NCBI RefSeq assembly: GCF_029094545.1
Contig: NZ_CP117835.1
Coordinates: 3,824,001 to 3,888,000 of the forward strand
Source of the DNA: Alkalihalophilus pseudofirmus
GTDB taxonomy: Bacteria > Bacillota > Bacilli > Bacillales > Bacillaceae_D
Direction: 5' to 3'
Length of the DNA stretch: 64,000 nucleotides
Shown here: positions 8,380 to 16,339 of the stretch, piece after piece
Position numbering within the stretch: the first letter of the stretch is position 1
Layout: each line of letters opens with the position of its first letter
Made by a program: the position numbers and the translations under genes
The notes under the pieces: model-generated
Seen by the model: only the letters and a program-made list of their open reading frames with translations
Database searches by the model: none
Told to the model about the DNA's origin: nothing

Positions 8380-9354
8380 TTACTTCAATCCAATTCTCTC
8401 TAAGCTGTAAGAGGTCCCTTTTGTCATACCGTTTCGTTTTAGCGTAAGCTGTCTTAAGATTTTGTTTGCAATGTTTCGTGTCGGCACGCCGAGAAATCGC
8501 CTGAGCTCTTTATTTGTGATGGATTCATTAATGAGCAGACGGTAGTCGGTGAGTGCATCGACAAACGGCGTACGCGAGTGATAATTGCAGTATGCGCATA
8601 ACCAGCCTCCATATACCTTTCGCATCGGAAGCGCGTTGCAGTGAGCGCAGTGAATGCCTGTTAAAAGCTCGTTCGGATGAAGTTTAAAGTAGCTTAAAAT
8701 ATTTGGTGTGTAGGAAGTGTGCTGACTCATCAGCTGGTTAATGAGGTGTTCACAGTGCTTATCGGATAATTTTGATGGCGAGCCTTTTTGAAGAAGTTCG
8801 GAGAGGACATACGGCACTTTGGCTAGGTGGAGTATCTTTAAGCGTTGCTCACGCGTTCCGCCGCTTACTTCGATTTTAGAATTTGGATTGGCTACAAGGA
8901 TGAGTGAATAGATAGGAATATCAGGGAAAGCTTGCTGCTTCAGCCATTCTGTGAGGAACTGCTCTTGCCTTGCTACTTGCAGGATGGGGTCTGGAAATAC
9001 TTCTTCTTTTCCTTGAATGGAACGGAGCAGCTGGTTGTATTCGAGGTCAAAATGCAGCGTGCCGGATAGATTTTTCACCTCAAGAATGAGAATAAATGTT
9101 GGAGCAATGATTATAGAATCCATTTGAAAATGTTGGCCGTTCAAAGGAAGCCTTATGTCATGCAGCACGGAATATTGATCGCTGTTAAACGGGTCGAGGA
9201 AGTAATCGAGGGATTGTTCACCTTTTAAACCGGCTTGGTACTTGTACAGCTCTTCTTCTATTGCGTTCTTTTTGGAATGGTGAGGGGCTAGTCTTCTATG
9301 AAGGGCTTCAATTTGGAGCAGATGAATCGGGGTTTCGCGCTGTTTTCGGATCAT
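8380..9354 (-). CDS. NERD-domain protein with C-terminal zinc ribbon
   Basis: The N-terminal half (about residues 35-170) fits the NERD (nuclease-related) domain: GLKGEQSLDYFL, an internal Asp in QMDSIIIAP, and the ILEVKN core, which together resemble a PD-(D/E)xK nuclease active site. A zinc ribbon follows near residue 237 (C-x2-C ... C-x2-C around CAHCNALP and CAYCNYHS). DNA handling is plausible but not shown. ATG 9354 follows AGGAGG. The gene is monocistronic and uniquely flanked on both sides by nine-unit phased arrays. Confidence 0.75.
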   Translation of the reverse strand: MIRKQRETPIHLLQIEALHRRLAPHHSKKNAIEEELYKYQAGLKGEQSLDYFLDPFNSDQYSVLHDIRLPLNGQHFQMDSIIIAPTFILILEVKNLSGTLHFDLEYNQLLRSIQGKEEVFPDPILQVARQEQFLTEWLKQQAFPDIPIYSLILVANPNSKIEVSGGTREQRLKILHLAKVPYVLSELLQKGSPSKLSDKHCEHLINQLMSQHTSYTPNILSYFKLHPNELLTGIHCAHCNALPMRKVYGGWLCAYCNYHSRTPFVDALTDYRLLINESITNKELRRFLGVPTRNIANKILRQLTLKRNGMTKGTSYSLERIGLK

Positions 9355-9492
9355 ATGCCAGGCCTCCTGATTATTAGTAAAGTTAGTTATTCGACTAAGG
9401 TCGGGAAAACCCTTTATTTTGTGACAAATTTTTTTTGAGGCGGTTTGTGCGGAGGAACGGCCGGGTTGATACGAGGAATAGGTGCAGGGAGA

Positions 9493-9679
9493 ATTGCGCA
9501 GGTTCAGAGGCTTATTGCGCGGGTGTATTAGGCTATTGCGCCTGTCTATCGGGTTATTGCGTGGGTATGATTGGTAATTGCGTCAGTCGGCTGTTTATGC
9601 GTCGGTTGGAGACGGTAATGCGTCGGTATTAGATGGAATTGTATCTAGTTGAGGGATAATTGCGCCTGTTGACCTCACT
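9493..9679 (+). repeat. phased nine-unit array B
   Basis: Units start at 9493, 9514, 9535, 9556, 9577, 9596, 9617, 9638 and 9659: 21-bp steps with a single 19-bp step between units 5 and 6. Eight of nine units keep exact TGCG; unit 8 reads ATTGTATC. It lies 138 bp upstream of the NERD start and just beyond the terminator of the EpuA-like gene. Because 21 is a multiple of three, an open frame with a 7-residue pattern runs through part of it; this is not a gene. Confidence 0.9.
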
Positions 9680-9694
9680 CTAACATCAGTCCAA

Positions 9695-9722
9695 ACAAAA
9701 AAACCACCTCAAAAGGTGGTTT
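9695..9722 (-). terminator. terminator of the flhO-flhP-epuA transcript
   Basis: Stem AAACCACCT / AGGTGGTTT with a four-base loop and an A run at 9695-9700 (T run on the minus strand). It lies 8 bp past the stop of the EpuA-like gene. Confidence 0.9.
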
Positions 9723-9729
9723 TCACTCA

Positions 9730-10047
9730 CTAATTCCCTTGCATCATATCAAGAATATGGTACCAGGTTTCTGGCTTTAGGGCGTCAGATACGTCGCCGT
9801 CGCCAATCACCCCGTAGCCAATGATGATTCCAAGAAGAAGACTGCCGCCGACAAGAACGGTTACGATAATAAGACGGAGCCAAATTGGAATCAGACGGAT
9901 GCGCTCTTTTTTTGGTCCTTTTTTGCGCATACCGAAGCGTCTCTTTTTCGGTTCTTCCTCCTCACCTGCTGCAACAGGAGTTTCTTCCGCTTCTGCCTTA
10001 GCAGCTTCTTGTTCAGTTGTCGTTGGGTGTCTCTCTTGTTCAGTCAT
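9730..10047 (-). CDS. EpuA-like small membrane protein (PF11772 type)
   Basis: 105 residues: a Glu/Thr-rich N-terminus, a very basic stretch (about residues 34-50), one membrane helix (IIVTVLVGGSLLLGIIIGYGVI, about 58-79) and a short external tail ending in WYHILDMMQGN. This is the layout of the family often labelled EpuA or 'RNA polymerase subunit beta', a label without functional basis here. ATG 10047 follows GAGGAG. It is 35 bp behind flhP in a conserved position. Confidence 0.75.
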   Translation of the reverse strand: MTEQERHPTTTEQEAAKAEAEETPVAAGEEEEPKKRRFGMRKKGPKKERIRLIPIWLRLIIVTVLVGGSLLLGIIIGYGVIGDGDVSDALKPETWYHILDMMQGN

Positions 10048-10082
10048 CTTCTTCTCCTCATTTGCACAAACGCTGATTTCAA

Positions 10083-10925
10083 TTAACGGCGGATCCCGTT
10101 AATTAAACCGTTCATTTCATCTGCCATTGAAAGGGCACGTGCATTGAATTGATAGTGTCGCTGGGTATTAACTAACTCGGTCATCTCTTGGCCGATATTT
10201 ACATTTGATGTTTCTAGTGAAGATTGAATTAATCTCCCCTCATCACCTGCAACTTGCTCAAACACATCAGCTTCAGCAAATCCTAGTCCAGCAAGGTCAG
10301 GGATTTTAAACCCTGAGTCTCCTGCTGCTTCAAGTAAATGCGGCTTTAACACACGAATCAGCTGTAACTGACCTAGATCTTGGGTTGTGCCGTCATTTAA
10401 TATCGCTTCAAGCTCACCAGTTGCTGAGAGTTTAATTTCTGAGAAGTTCATCGGGAGGGTAAACCGGTTGCCTCCCCCGTCTAGTAAAAAGTCTCCTTTT
10501 GCATTCACAATTGTTAACGCATTAGGATTTTGTGGATCTTCACTTAAGTAAAAAGACCCATCGCGTGTTAGATACGAGGTAGCTTGTCCATTTTCCACAG
10601 ACTCTACTTCAAAAAAGTGATCACGTTCAGCAATCGCAAAATCAAGCTCTCGTCCTGTTTGCATAATCGCTCCCTGCTCCATCCGAAGAGCGGTCTGGGC
10701 AATCTTTGCTCCTGCACCGACGCGGATTCCGTTTGGCGTCAGCCTGCCGGTTTCATAGCGTGTGTCCGTGTTGTTATTAACCTGCTGAAATAACAGGTCT
10801 GAAAACGTTGCTTCACGGCGCTTGAAGCCTGTTGTGTTGCTGTTGGCCATGTTATGTGAGAGGGTGTCCATTTTACGCTGCAGCTGCCCCATGGTTACAG
10901 AAGCTGATATCATTGAAAGATTCAT
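10083..10925 (-). CDS. flhP: flagellar rod protein FlhP
   Basis: Flagellar basal-body rod/hook family protein (FlgF/FlgG type), exported by the flagellar type III system and assembled into the rod. The N-terminal heptad region contains the family signature ...MANSNTTGFKRREATFSDLL..., and the C-terminus has the matching helix with MTELVNTQRHYQFNARA. ATG 10925 has a GAGGATG site. It follows flhO by 28 bp, as in B. subtilis. Confidence 0.92.
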   Translation of the reverse strand: MNLSMISASVTMGQLQRKMDTLSHNMANSNTTGFKRREATFSDLLFQQVNNNTDTRYETGRLTPNGIRVGAGAKIAQTALRMEQGAIMQTGRELDFAIAERDHFFEVESVENGQATSYLTRDGSFYLSEDPQNPNALTIVNAKGDFLLDGGGNRFTLPMNFSEIKLSATGELEAILNDGTTQDLGQLQLIRVLKPHLLEAAGDSGFKIPDLAGLGFAEADVFEQVAGDEGRLIQSSLETSNVNIGQEMTELVNTQRHYQFNARALSMADEMNGLINGIRR

Positions 10926-10953
10926 CGTTTCATCCTCACTCTCTGCTCAGCCA

Positions 10954-11772
10954 TTAGCCTAACCGCCCGACTTCATTTACGGCTTTATCCAAGCTTTGAT
11001 CATAAGCTTGAAGAATACGCTGGTTCGCTTCAAAGGATCGGTATGCACTCATCATTTCCGTCATTGTCTGTGAGGCGTCAACGTTTGAACGTTCAATAAA
11101 ACCTTGCTGGAGCTGATAGTTGATCTCGGCATTTCCAATTGCAGTCGGCAGCTCACCTTCTTCTGTATAACGAAGCAGGCCGTCTCCTTCTTTCACAAGC
11201 AACATTGGGTCTTCTGCGTAAGCCAAGTTAATTTGGCCAATCACTGCACCATCTGATGACGTTATTGTACCATTTGGGTCAAGCGTGAAATTCTCATCAC
11301 CGACTTGAAGCGGCTCGCCGTTCGTGCCAAGAACATACTGCCCTTCCGTCGTTGTCAGAAATCCAGCCCCGTCTATTGTAAAGTTTCCGTTACGGCTGTA
11401 TAGGATCTCATCATTAGATTGAATCGTATAAAATAAAGCACCCGGACGCCCTGACTCGCCTTCAGGCAGTACACCTTGAAGCAGTGCAATATCGGTTGAA
11501 TTGCCTGTTTCATTGATGTCTCCTTGACGAAAGTTCGGCATGCGTTCTTGCAAATAGACACCCGTTGTCAGCTCTCCGATAATCGGTGCTTGAGCGCCTT
11601 TTGGTCCTTGCGTGTCCATTGCTTTGATCAGCATGTTTGGAAACGCACGCAGTGATGCTTGGTCGGCTTTGTATCCTGGAGTATTCGCATTGGCTAGGTT
11701 GTTGGTCAGCATTTCTTGGCGCTGTTGCTGGGCAATCATCCCTGCTGCTGCGCCGTACAATCCTCTAAGCAT
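10954..11772 (-). CDS. flhO: flagellar rod protein FlhO
   Basis: Second rod protein of the FlgF/FlgG family, partner of FlhP in the rod between MS ring and hook. It starts MLRGLYGAAAGM and contains the signature LANANTPGYKADQ, with the conserved C-terminal helix (MTEMMSAYRSFEANQRILQ). ATG 11772 with AAGGAGG six bases upstream is preferred over the longer in-frame extension to 11847, which lacks a ribosome site and family similarity. It lies about 100 bp after mbl. Confidence 0.92.
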   Translation of the reverse strand: MLRGLYGAAAGMIAQQQRQEMLTNNLANANTPGYKADQASLRAFPNMLIKAMDTQGPKGAQAPIIGELTTGVYLQERMPNFRQGDINETGNSTDIALLQGVLPEGESGRPGALFYTIQSNDEILYSRNGNFTIDGAGFLTTTEGQYVLGTNGEPLQVGDENFTLDPNGTITSSDGAVIGQINLAYAEDPMLLVKEGDGLLRYTEEGELPTAIGNAEINYQLQQGFIERSNVDASQTMTEMMSAYRSFEANQRILQAYDQSLDKAVNEVGRLG

Positions 11773-11871
11773 CGTGTTCCTCCTTGGTTCACTGTTTATA
11801 TTATTAAGCACGAAAACATGCGGCATGGATTCGTCCCTATGCCACATGTATCGGTATGTTTTAGGTTCTTG

Positions 11872-12873
11872 TTAAATTTTAACTTTCTTTGACATGCGGT
11901 CTAGGTTCTCAAGCATGATGCCTGTTCCTTTTGCCACACAATGCATTGGATCTTCTGCAACAAGCACTGGAAGCTTCAATTCTTCTGCTAGAAGCTGATC
12001 GATACCGTGGAGAAGTGCTCCGCCGCCTGTTAAGATAACCCCGCGGTCAATAATGTCTGCTGACAGCTCTGGAGGCGTTTGCTCAAGGACTTGCTTAGCA
12101 GCTTGTACAATATATGAAACTGATTCAAGCAACGCTTCCTCTATTTCCTTTGAGTGTACCGTAATTGTCTTAGGAAGTCCACTTACCATATCGCGTCCGC
12201 GAATCTCCATTTCCTCTTCACGCGCACCCGGAAATACTGTTGCGACTTGCATCTTAATGTTCTCAGCTGTACGTTCTCCGATAAGAAGTTTATACCTCTT
12301 TTTGATGTAAGTTAAGATGTCAGAATCGAATCTGTCACCAGCTACTTTGATGGAAGAGGCGGTGACGATATCACCCATTGAAAGAACAGCAACATCTGTT
12401 GTCCCACCGCCTATGTCGACTACCATGTTACCGCTTGGCTGGAAAATATCCATTCCGGCTCCGATTGCAGCAACTTTCGGTTCCTCTTCCAAATACACGT
12501 TCTTCCCGCCGCTCTTCTCAGCTGCTTCGCGAATCGCTTTTTGCTCAACGGATGTAATATTTGTCGGGCAGCAAATTAAAATGCGCGGCTTTGAAAACAT
12601 GCTTTTGACATTGATCTTGCCAAGAAAATGCTTCAGCATCGATTCTGTCATTTCAAAGTTTGCGATGACGCCGTCCTTCATTGGGCGCATGGCAACAATA
12701 TTTCCTGGTGTGCGTCCAACCATGCGGAACGCTTCTTCTCCGACAGCTAGAACTCTCTTTGACTGTGTATCGACTGCAACTACTGAGGGCTCATCTAAGA
12801 CAATACCGCTACCTTTTACATAGACTAGGACGTTCGCAGTACCTAAATCAATTCCAATATCTCTACCAAACAT
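11872..12873 (-). CDS. mbl: MreB-like actin homologue Mbl
   Basis: Bacterial actin that forms membrane-associated filaments guiding lateral wall synthesis. The actin-fold phosphate motif IGIDLGTANVLVYVKG is at the N-terminus, the second phosphate motif VDIGGGTTDVAVLS near residue 160 and the adenosine motif GVILTGGGALLHG near residue 285. 333 aa is the normal length. ATG 12873 has GGGAGG upstream. The spoIIID-mbl-flhO-flhP order identifies it as Mbl rather than MreB or MreBH. Confidence 0.94.
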   Translation of the reverse strand: MFGRDIGIDLGTANVLVYVKGSGIVLDEPSVVAVDTQSKRVLAVGEEAFRMVGRTPGNIVAMRPMKDGVIANFEMTESMLKHFLGKINVKSMFSKPRILICCPTNITSVEQKAIREAAEKSGGKNVYLEEEPKVAAIGAGMDIFQPSGNMVVDIGGGTTDVAVLSMGDIVTASSIKVAGDRFDSDILTYIKKRYKLLIGERTAENIKMQVATVFPGAREEEMEIRGRDMVSGLPKTITVHSKEIEEALLESVSYIVQAAKQVLEQTPPELSADIIDRGVILTGGGALLHGIDQLLAEELKLPVLVAEDPMHCVAKGTGIMLENLDRMSKKVKI

Positions 12874-12984
12874 GATTCTTTTTCCTCCCTGTTTTACCGA
12901 ACATGATCGTATCTACTGATTACGATATACCTAATTGTAAATTTTATCACAGATTGTTCAGACAGGGATAATAATTTCTGCAAA

Positions 12985-13272
12985 TTATTGTCGACTTTTT
13001 ACAATTTGCTGTACAGGCTCTTCTTGTGTCTTCTTGTATTTCACTTTCGTCGCTTCGCCGCCCCGAAGATGACGAATAGATTTGTGATATTCAAGAATTT
13101 CTTTTACTTCATTTGCGAGCTCTGGGTTGATCTCTGGCAAGCGTTCTGTTAAGTCTTTATGAACGGTACTTTTGGATACCCCAAACTCCTTTGCAATGGT
13201 CCGCACCGTTTTTCTCGTCTCGACGATATACTTGCCAATCTTGATCGTTCGCTCTTTGATGTAATCGTGCAC
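12985..13272 (-). CDS. spoIIID: sporulation transcription factor SpoIIID
   Basis: Small DNA-binding regulator of mother-cell genes (sigma-E and sigma-K regulons). It is nearly identical to known SpoIIID: YIKERTIKIGKYIVETRKT, then the helix-turn-helix VRTIAKEFGVSKSTVHKDL (about residues 23-42) and a basic C-terminal helix. The start is GTG 13272, with GGGAGG eight bases upstream; the open frame extends to 13344, but that part has no family similarity. It precedes mbl as in B. subtilis. Confidence 0.96.
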   Translation of the reverse strand: MHDYIKERTIKIGKYIVETRKTVRTIAKEFGVSKSTVHKDLTERLPEINPELANEVKEILEYHKSIRHLRGGEATKVKYKKTQEEPVQQIVKSRQ

Positions 13273-13449
13273 ACGTCTCGCCTCCCTAATTCTGTGTTGG
13301 TGATTGGTACAGTTTATTAGGGAGATTAAGCAGATATACCACATTTTAAAGAGGACGAGGGCTATTTTCAGACTTTTTTTACATATTTGGGTGATCGGAG
13401 AGTATTTTTCGGGGTTGCAGAGTAGTGCGGGAAGTTTTTGGCGAGGGGG

Positions 13450-13636
13450 ATTGCGCCGGTTCAGGCTCTTTATGCGTTGCTCTCGGCCGAGATTGCGCGG
13501 CTTGATGAAGTATATGCGTCGGTGTGTGCTGTTATTGCGCCGATCGGTCCTTATTGCGCCTGTCTCCTGGCTTATTGCGCCCCTCCGGCCGGCTTATGCA
13601 TCGATTGAGGCTGGAATTGCGTCACTCTCCTCGCCG
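13450..13636 (+). repeat. phased nine-unit array C
   Basis: Units start at 13450, 13471, 13492, 13513, 13534, 13553, 13574, 13595 and 13616 (steps 21x4, 19, 21x3). Eight of nine have exact TGCG; unit 8 is TATGCATCGATT. It lies upstream of spoIIID and just beyond the exonuclease terminator. Confidence 0.9.
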
Positions 13637-13678
13637 CATCACCACTGCTACAGCCGCCTAAACACCGCATCAAACAAA

Positions 13679-13702
13679 GAAACGCGGCCTCGGCCGCGTT
13701 TC
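13679..13702 (-). terminator. terminator of the symporter/exonuclease operon
   Basis: 11-bp stem GAAACGCGGCC / GGCCGCGTTTC, two-base loop (in practice a larger loop), with an A-rich stretch on the left side giving U residues in the minus-strand RNA. It lies 12 bp past the exonuclease stop. Confidence 0.85.
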
Positions 13703-13713
13703 TCCTCCTCTTA

Positions 13714-14376
13714 TTAAAACACTACACCCTTTGTTGTGGAGCTGCCGATCTCCATAAGATCAGCAAGCGTCGTCTTGCCTCGGTCTTCTAGATGACGCAT
13801 CAGCTCACAGAATAGATGGGCGGTGGTCATCGCATCTCCTAGCGCTTGATGGCGCTCATAGACGAGGGTGCCGAATTGCAGCGCGTATACCTCAAGGTCG
13901 CGCATGTCACGTGACGGGTTGAGATAGCCGATTAAATCGAGCGTATCGACGACTAGCGGGGTGTCGTATGTGTATTTATGTCGCTGCAGCTCTTTTTTGA
14001 CGACCATCATATCAAAGCTGACATAATGACCGACCCAAAGATTGCTGTCAATGTCTTCATTGAATTGAAAGAACCGCTCAAGAGCTTCGAGTGAGGACGG
14101 GGCATCTTTCACCTTTTCCCCGGAAATACCGGTCAGGCTCGTAATCTTTTCTGGGATTTCTCGATCTGGATTGACGAACGTTTGGAAGGTCTGCTCCTGA
14201 ACCTCCAAACCAGCCACCCGGACCCCGGCAATTTCAATCATCCGATCAGCCCCGTTAATGGCGAATCCTGTCGTTTCTGTATCAAATATTGTAAAGGTTA
14301 AATCACGAATATGCGTGTTTAACGGGACTTCTGATTGTAACTGGTAATTAAGCTTTTGCTTTTTCCAAAACATCAT
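13714..14376 (-). CDS. DnaQ-like 3'-5' exonuclease
   Basis: DEDDh-type exonuclease domain resembling DNA polymerase III epsilon: ExoI FTIFDTETTG (about residue 30), ExoII near GHYVSFDMMVV, ExoIII HQALGDAMTTAHL with the active-site His and Asp. About 220 aa, a stand-alone exonuclease. ATG 14376 is favoured because GTG 14385 overlaps the AGGAGG ribosome site. It is last in the symporter operon; linkage of a cNMP/CBS/DUF294 protein and such an exonuclease to VC_2705-type symporters is a recurring arrangement I know from other genomes, although the exonuclease's role there is unclear. Confidence 0.85.
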   Translation of the reverse strand: MMFWKKQKLNYQLQSEVPLNTHIRDLTFTIFDTETTGFAINGADRMIEIAGVRVAGLEVQEQTFQTFVNPDREIPEKITSLTGISGEKVKDAPSSLEALERFFQFNEDIDSNLWVGHYVSFDMMVVKKELQRHKYTYDTPLVVDTLDLIGYLNPSRDMRDLEVYALQFGTLVYERHQALGDAMTTAHLFCELMRHLEDRGKTTLADLMEIGSSTTKGVVF

Positions 14377-14410
14377 GACACACACCTCCTAGTCGTCGCG
14401 TAATGCTCAT

Positions 14411-16339
14411 TTAATACATGCCAAATGCGCCCAATGTTTGATTTTGCAAACTGCGAATCGTTCTTAAAGCAATCATCAGCTCTTCTTTGTCTTTTGTACG
14501 CAAATGGGCAAAATGAATTTTGCTCGTTCTCTCTGTGTCAGATTGATAGCTTTGCCATGCTTGATCAACACGGATTGATAGAACAACCTCATAGGCAAAG
14601 CGGATTTCATCAGCTGTTTTCTCGTCAAATACATCAATCTCTACTAAACGATCGAGCCGCTCTAGCGGTGTTCCTTCAAATATACCGTGATGAGCTGATA
14701 ACAGCTGCAAACAATGATGGAGCGGGAAGAGGGCGTGCATCTTAATATCAATTGATTCCCGCTTCATACGGAACAACGCGCGAATCGGGTGATCCAGCGT
14801 TGGTACTGGGTGCTCTTTCTCCTGCTCTGCCATCCGATATAAGAAGATTTTCGACTTCGTTAAAATCTCTTCTACGACACCGACAAATTGATCATGGAGC
14901 TCAGGGTCACCGTAAAGAAGACGATAGGACAAGAAATTATGGCCGAGCAGAATATTGTCATTCGTCGAGCGCAGACTCCAGCCCCGCAGACGCTCTTCCC
15001 ATTTCTTCATTGACCCGCGCCATTGTGACTCGCTTGCCATCATGAGCCCCTTACAGCGTTTATACCCTGCTTGCTCAAGATGACGCACAATTTCTGTGCC
15101 GAGTTCCGCAAAATAGGTCTCTACTTGCTCGCGTTTTTCATCTCCGACATCTTCATAGACGAGGAAGTGATCCTGATCCGTTAACATAAACTGCTCCGCT
15201 CGCCCCCCGCTCCCCATCATGTACCAGTTGAACCTGACAGGCGGAGCTCCGAATCCACGGTCTTCTACCGCACGAACAGCGAGCCAAACCGCATGCTTCA
15301 CGAGGCGGTCGTACAGCTTCGTAATGACATTTAACAGATGAGTCGTTGGAATGCGGTCTTGAATTAAATTACTGAGCACATCATAGATTGCTGGTTTCAT
15401 TGCATCAATTGTCTTAAAATCAGATTCTTCTATTGTATGAAGAATCTCCATCGTGCCGCGGTTTTTCTTTCTAAGCAGGTCAGATAACGTACACATACCG
15501 ACGACACGTCCGCGCCTCATCACGGGCAGATGCTTAATCCCGTTCATAAGAAAGCTCGACATTGCTTCATAATAGAAGGCATCATCAGCGATTATAAATG
15601 GATTAGCGGTCATCACTTCTTTAGCCACAATCCCCGGTCCGCCTCCATTTGCAACCACTCGGGCGACCAGATCTTTTTCAGTGATAATTCCGATTAGTTG
15701 ATCCCCGTCATTTAACACGACGACCGAGCTTGTGCCGCGCTCTACCATTGTGGCTGCGACATCTTGCACATCATCATCCTGATCGACAACAATCACCGGT
15801 TCGGTCATCACGTCATGAATTCGGCGGATAAACGGTTCACTTTCGCCAAAATGACTCGCTTGTTTCATTTGTTCTGCGAGAGATTGATAGATATCACGCA
15901 ATCTGATCGATGCTTGGCGAAGCATAAAGTCACGAACAGTGTCATCATGCCAACGCGCTTCAATGACTGGGTACGGGATATGCAGGCAAATGGCCTCCTC
16001 TACTGCCCGGACCTCGACTGCATATTGATCGGGATTCTCGCTCTTTTCGCCGAGAAAATCAGCAAGACTTGAGAAGCCGATCATATCGCCTTTTTGCAGC
16101 ACCTCTAATACCTCTTCTGAATTTGAGTCCCTGCCACTGACAAAAACTTCTGCCACCCCTTTTAGGATAAGCAGAAGTCCTTCGCGCGGTGTCTTGGAGT
16201 AAAGTACTTTTTGAGATTTTCCGTAGTGTTTGAGTTCACATGTTTCTAAGAGATCCCGCAATTCGTCGGCTGTAGTGCCGACAAATAGCGGGTGAGTGTG
16301 TATGTCTTGAATAATTTGATTATCTGCCTGAGGATTCAT
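14411..16339 (-). CDS. cNMP-binding/CBS/DUF294 regulatory protein
   Basis: Cytoplasmic regulator with a cyclic-nucleotide-binding-like domain (about residues 15-130), two CBS domains (about 170-290, with MTEPVIVV and VMTANPFII), a DUF294 nucleotidyltransferase-like domain (GSGGRAEQFMLTDQDH, near 375) and its C-terminal helical partner. The GSGGR...DQD pattern suggests nucleotidyl transfer, perhaps onto a protein, which is unproven here. It overlaps the symporter gene by 20 bp, so the two are coupled and it probably controls the transporter in response to adenine nucleotides. ATG 16339 has GGAGAGG upstream. Confidence 0.85.
   Translation of the reverse strand: MNPQADNQIIQDIHTHPLFVGTTADELRDLLETCELKHYGKSQKVLYSKTPREGLLLILKGVAEVFVSGRDSNSEEVLEVLQKGDMIGFSSLADFLGEKSENPDQYAVEVRAVEEAICLHIPYPVIEARWHDDTVRDFMLRQASIRLRDIYQSLAEQMKQASHFGESEPFIRRIHDVMTEPVIVVDQDDDVQDVAATMVERGTSSVVVLNDGDQLIGIITEKDLVARVVANGGGPGIVAKEVMTANPFIIADDAFYYEAMSSFLMNGIKHLPVMRRGRVVGMCTLSDLLRKKNRGTMEILHTIEESDFKTIDAMKPAIYDVLSNLIQDRIPTTHLLNVITKLYDRLVKHAVWLAVRAVEDRGFGAPPVRFNWYMMGSGGRAEQFMLTDQDHFLVYEDVGDEKREQVETYFAELGTEIVRHLEQAGYKRCKGLMMASESQWRGSMKKWEERLRGWSLRSTNDNILLGHNFLSYRLLYGDPELHDQFVGVVEEILTKSKIFLYRMAEQEKEHPVPTLDHPIRALFRMKRESIDIKMHALFPLHHCLQLLSAHHGIFEGTPLERLDRLVEIDVFDEKTADEIRFAYEVVLSIRVDQAWQSYQSDTERTSKIHFAHLRTKDKEELMIALRTIRSLQNQTLGAFGMY

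Noticed and set aside
9435-9632. Open frame across array B with a 7-residue repeat (YCAGVLG-type)
   Set aside because: It is the translation of the 21-bp period; there is no ribosome site and the 19-bp central step shifts the frame. Similar open frames over arrays C, D and F are rejected for the same reason.
13304-13717. 137-aa plus-strand open frame opposite the exonuclease 3' end
   Set aside because: It runs over array C and a terminator, without ribosome site or recognisable protein features.
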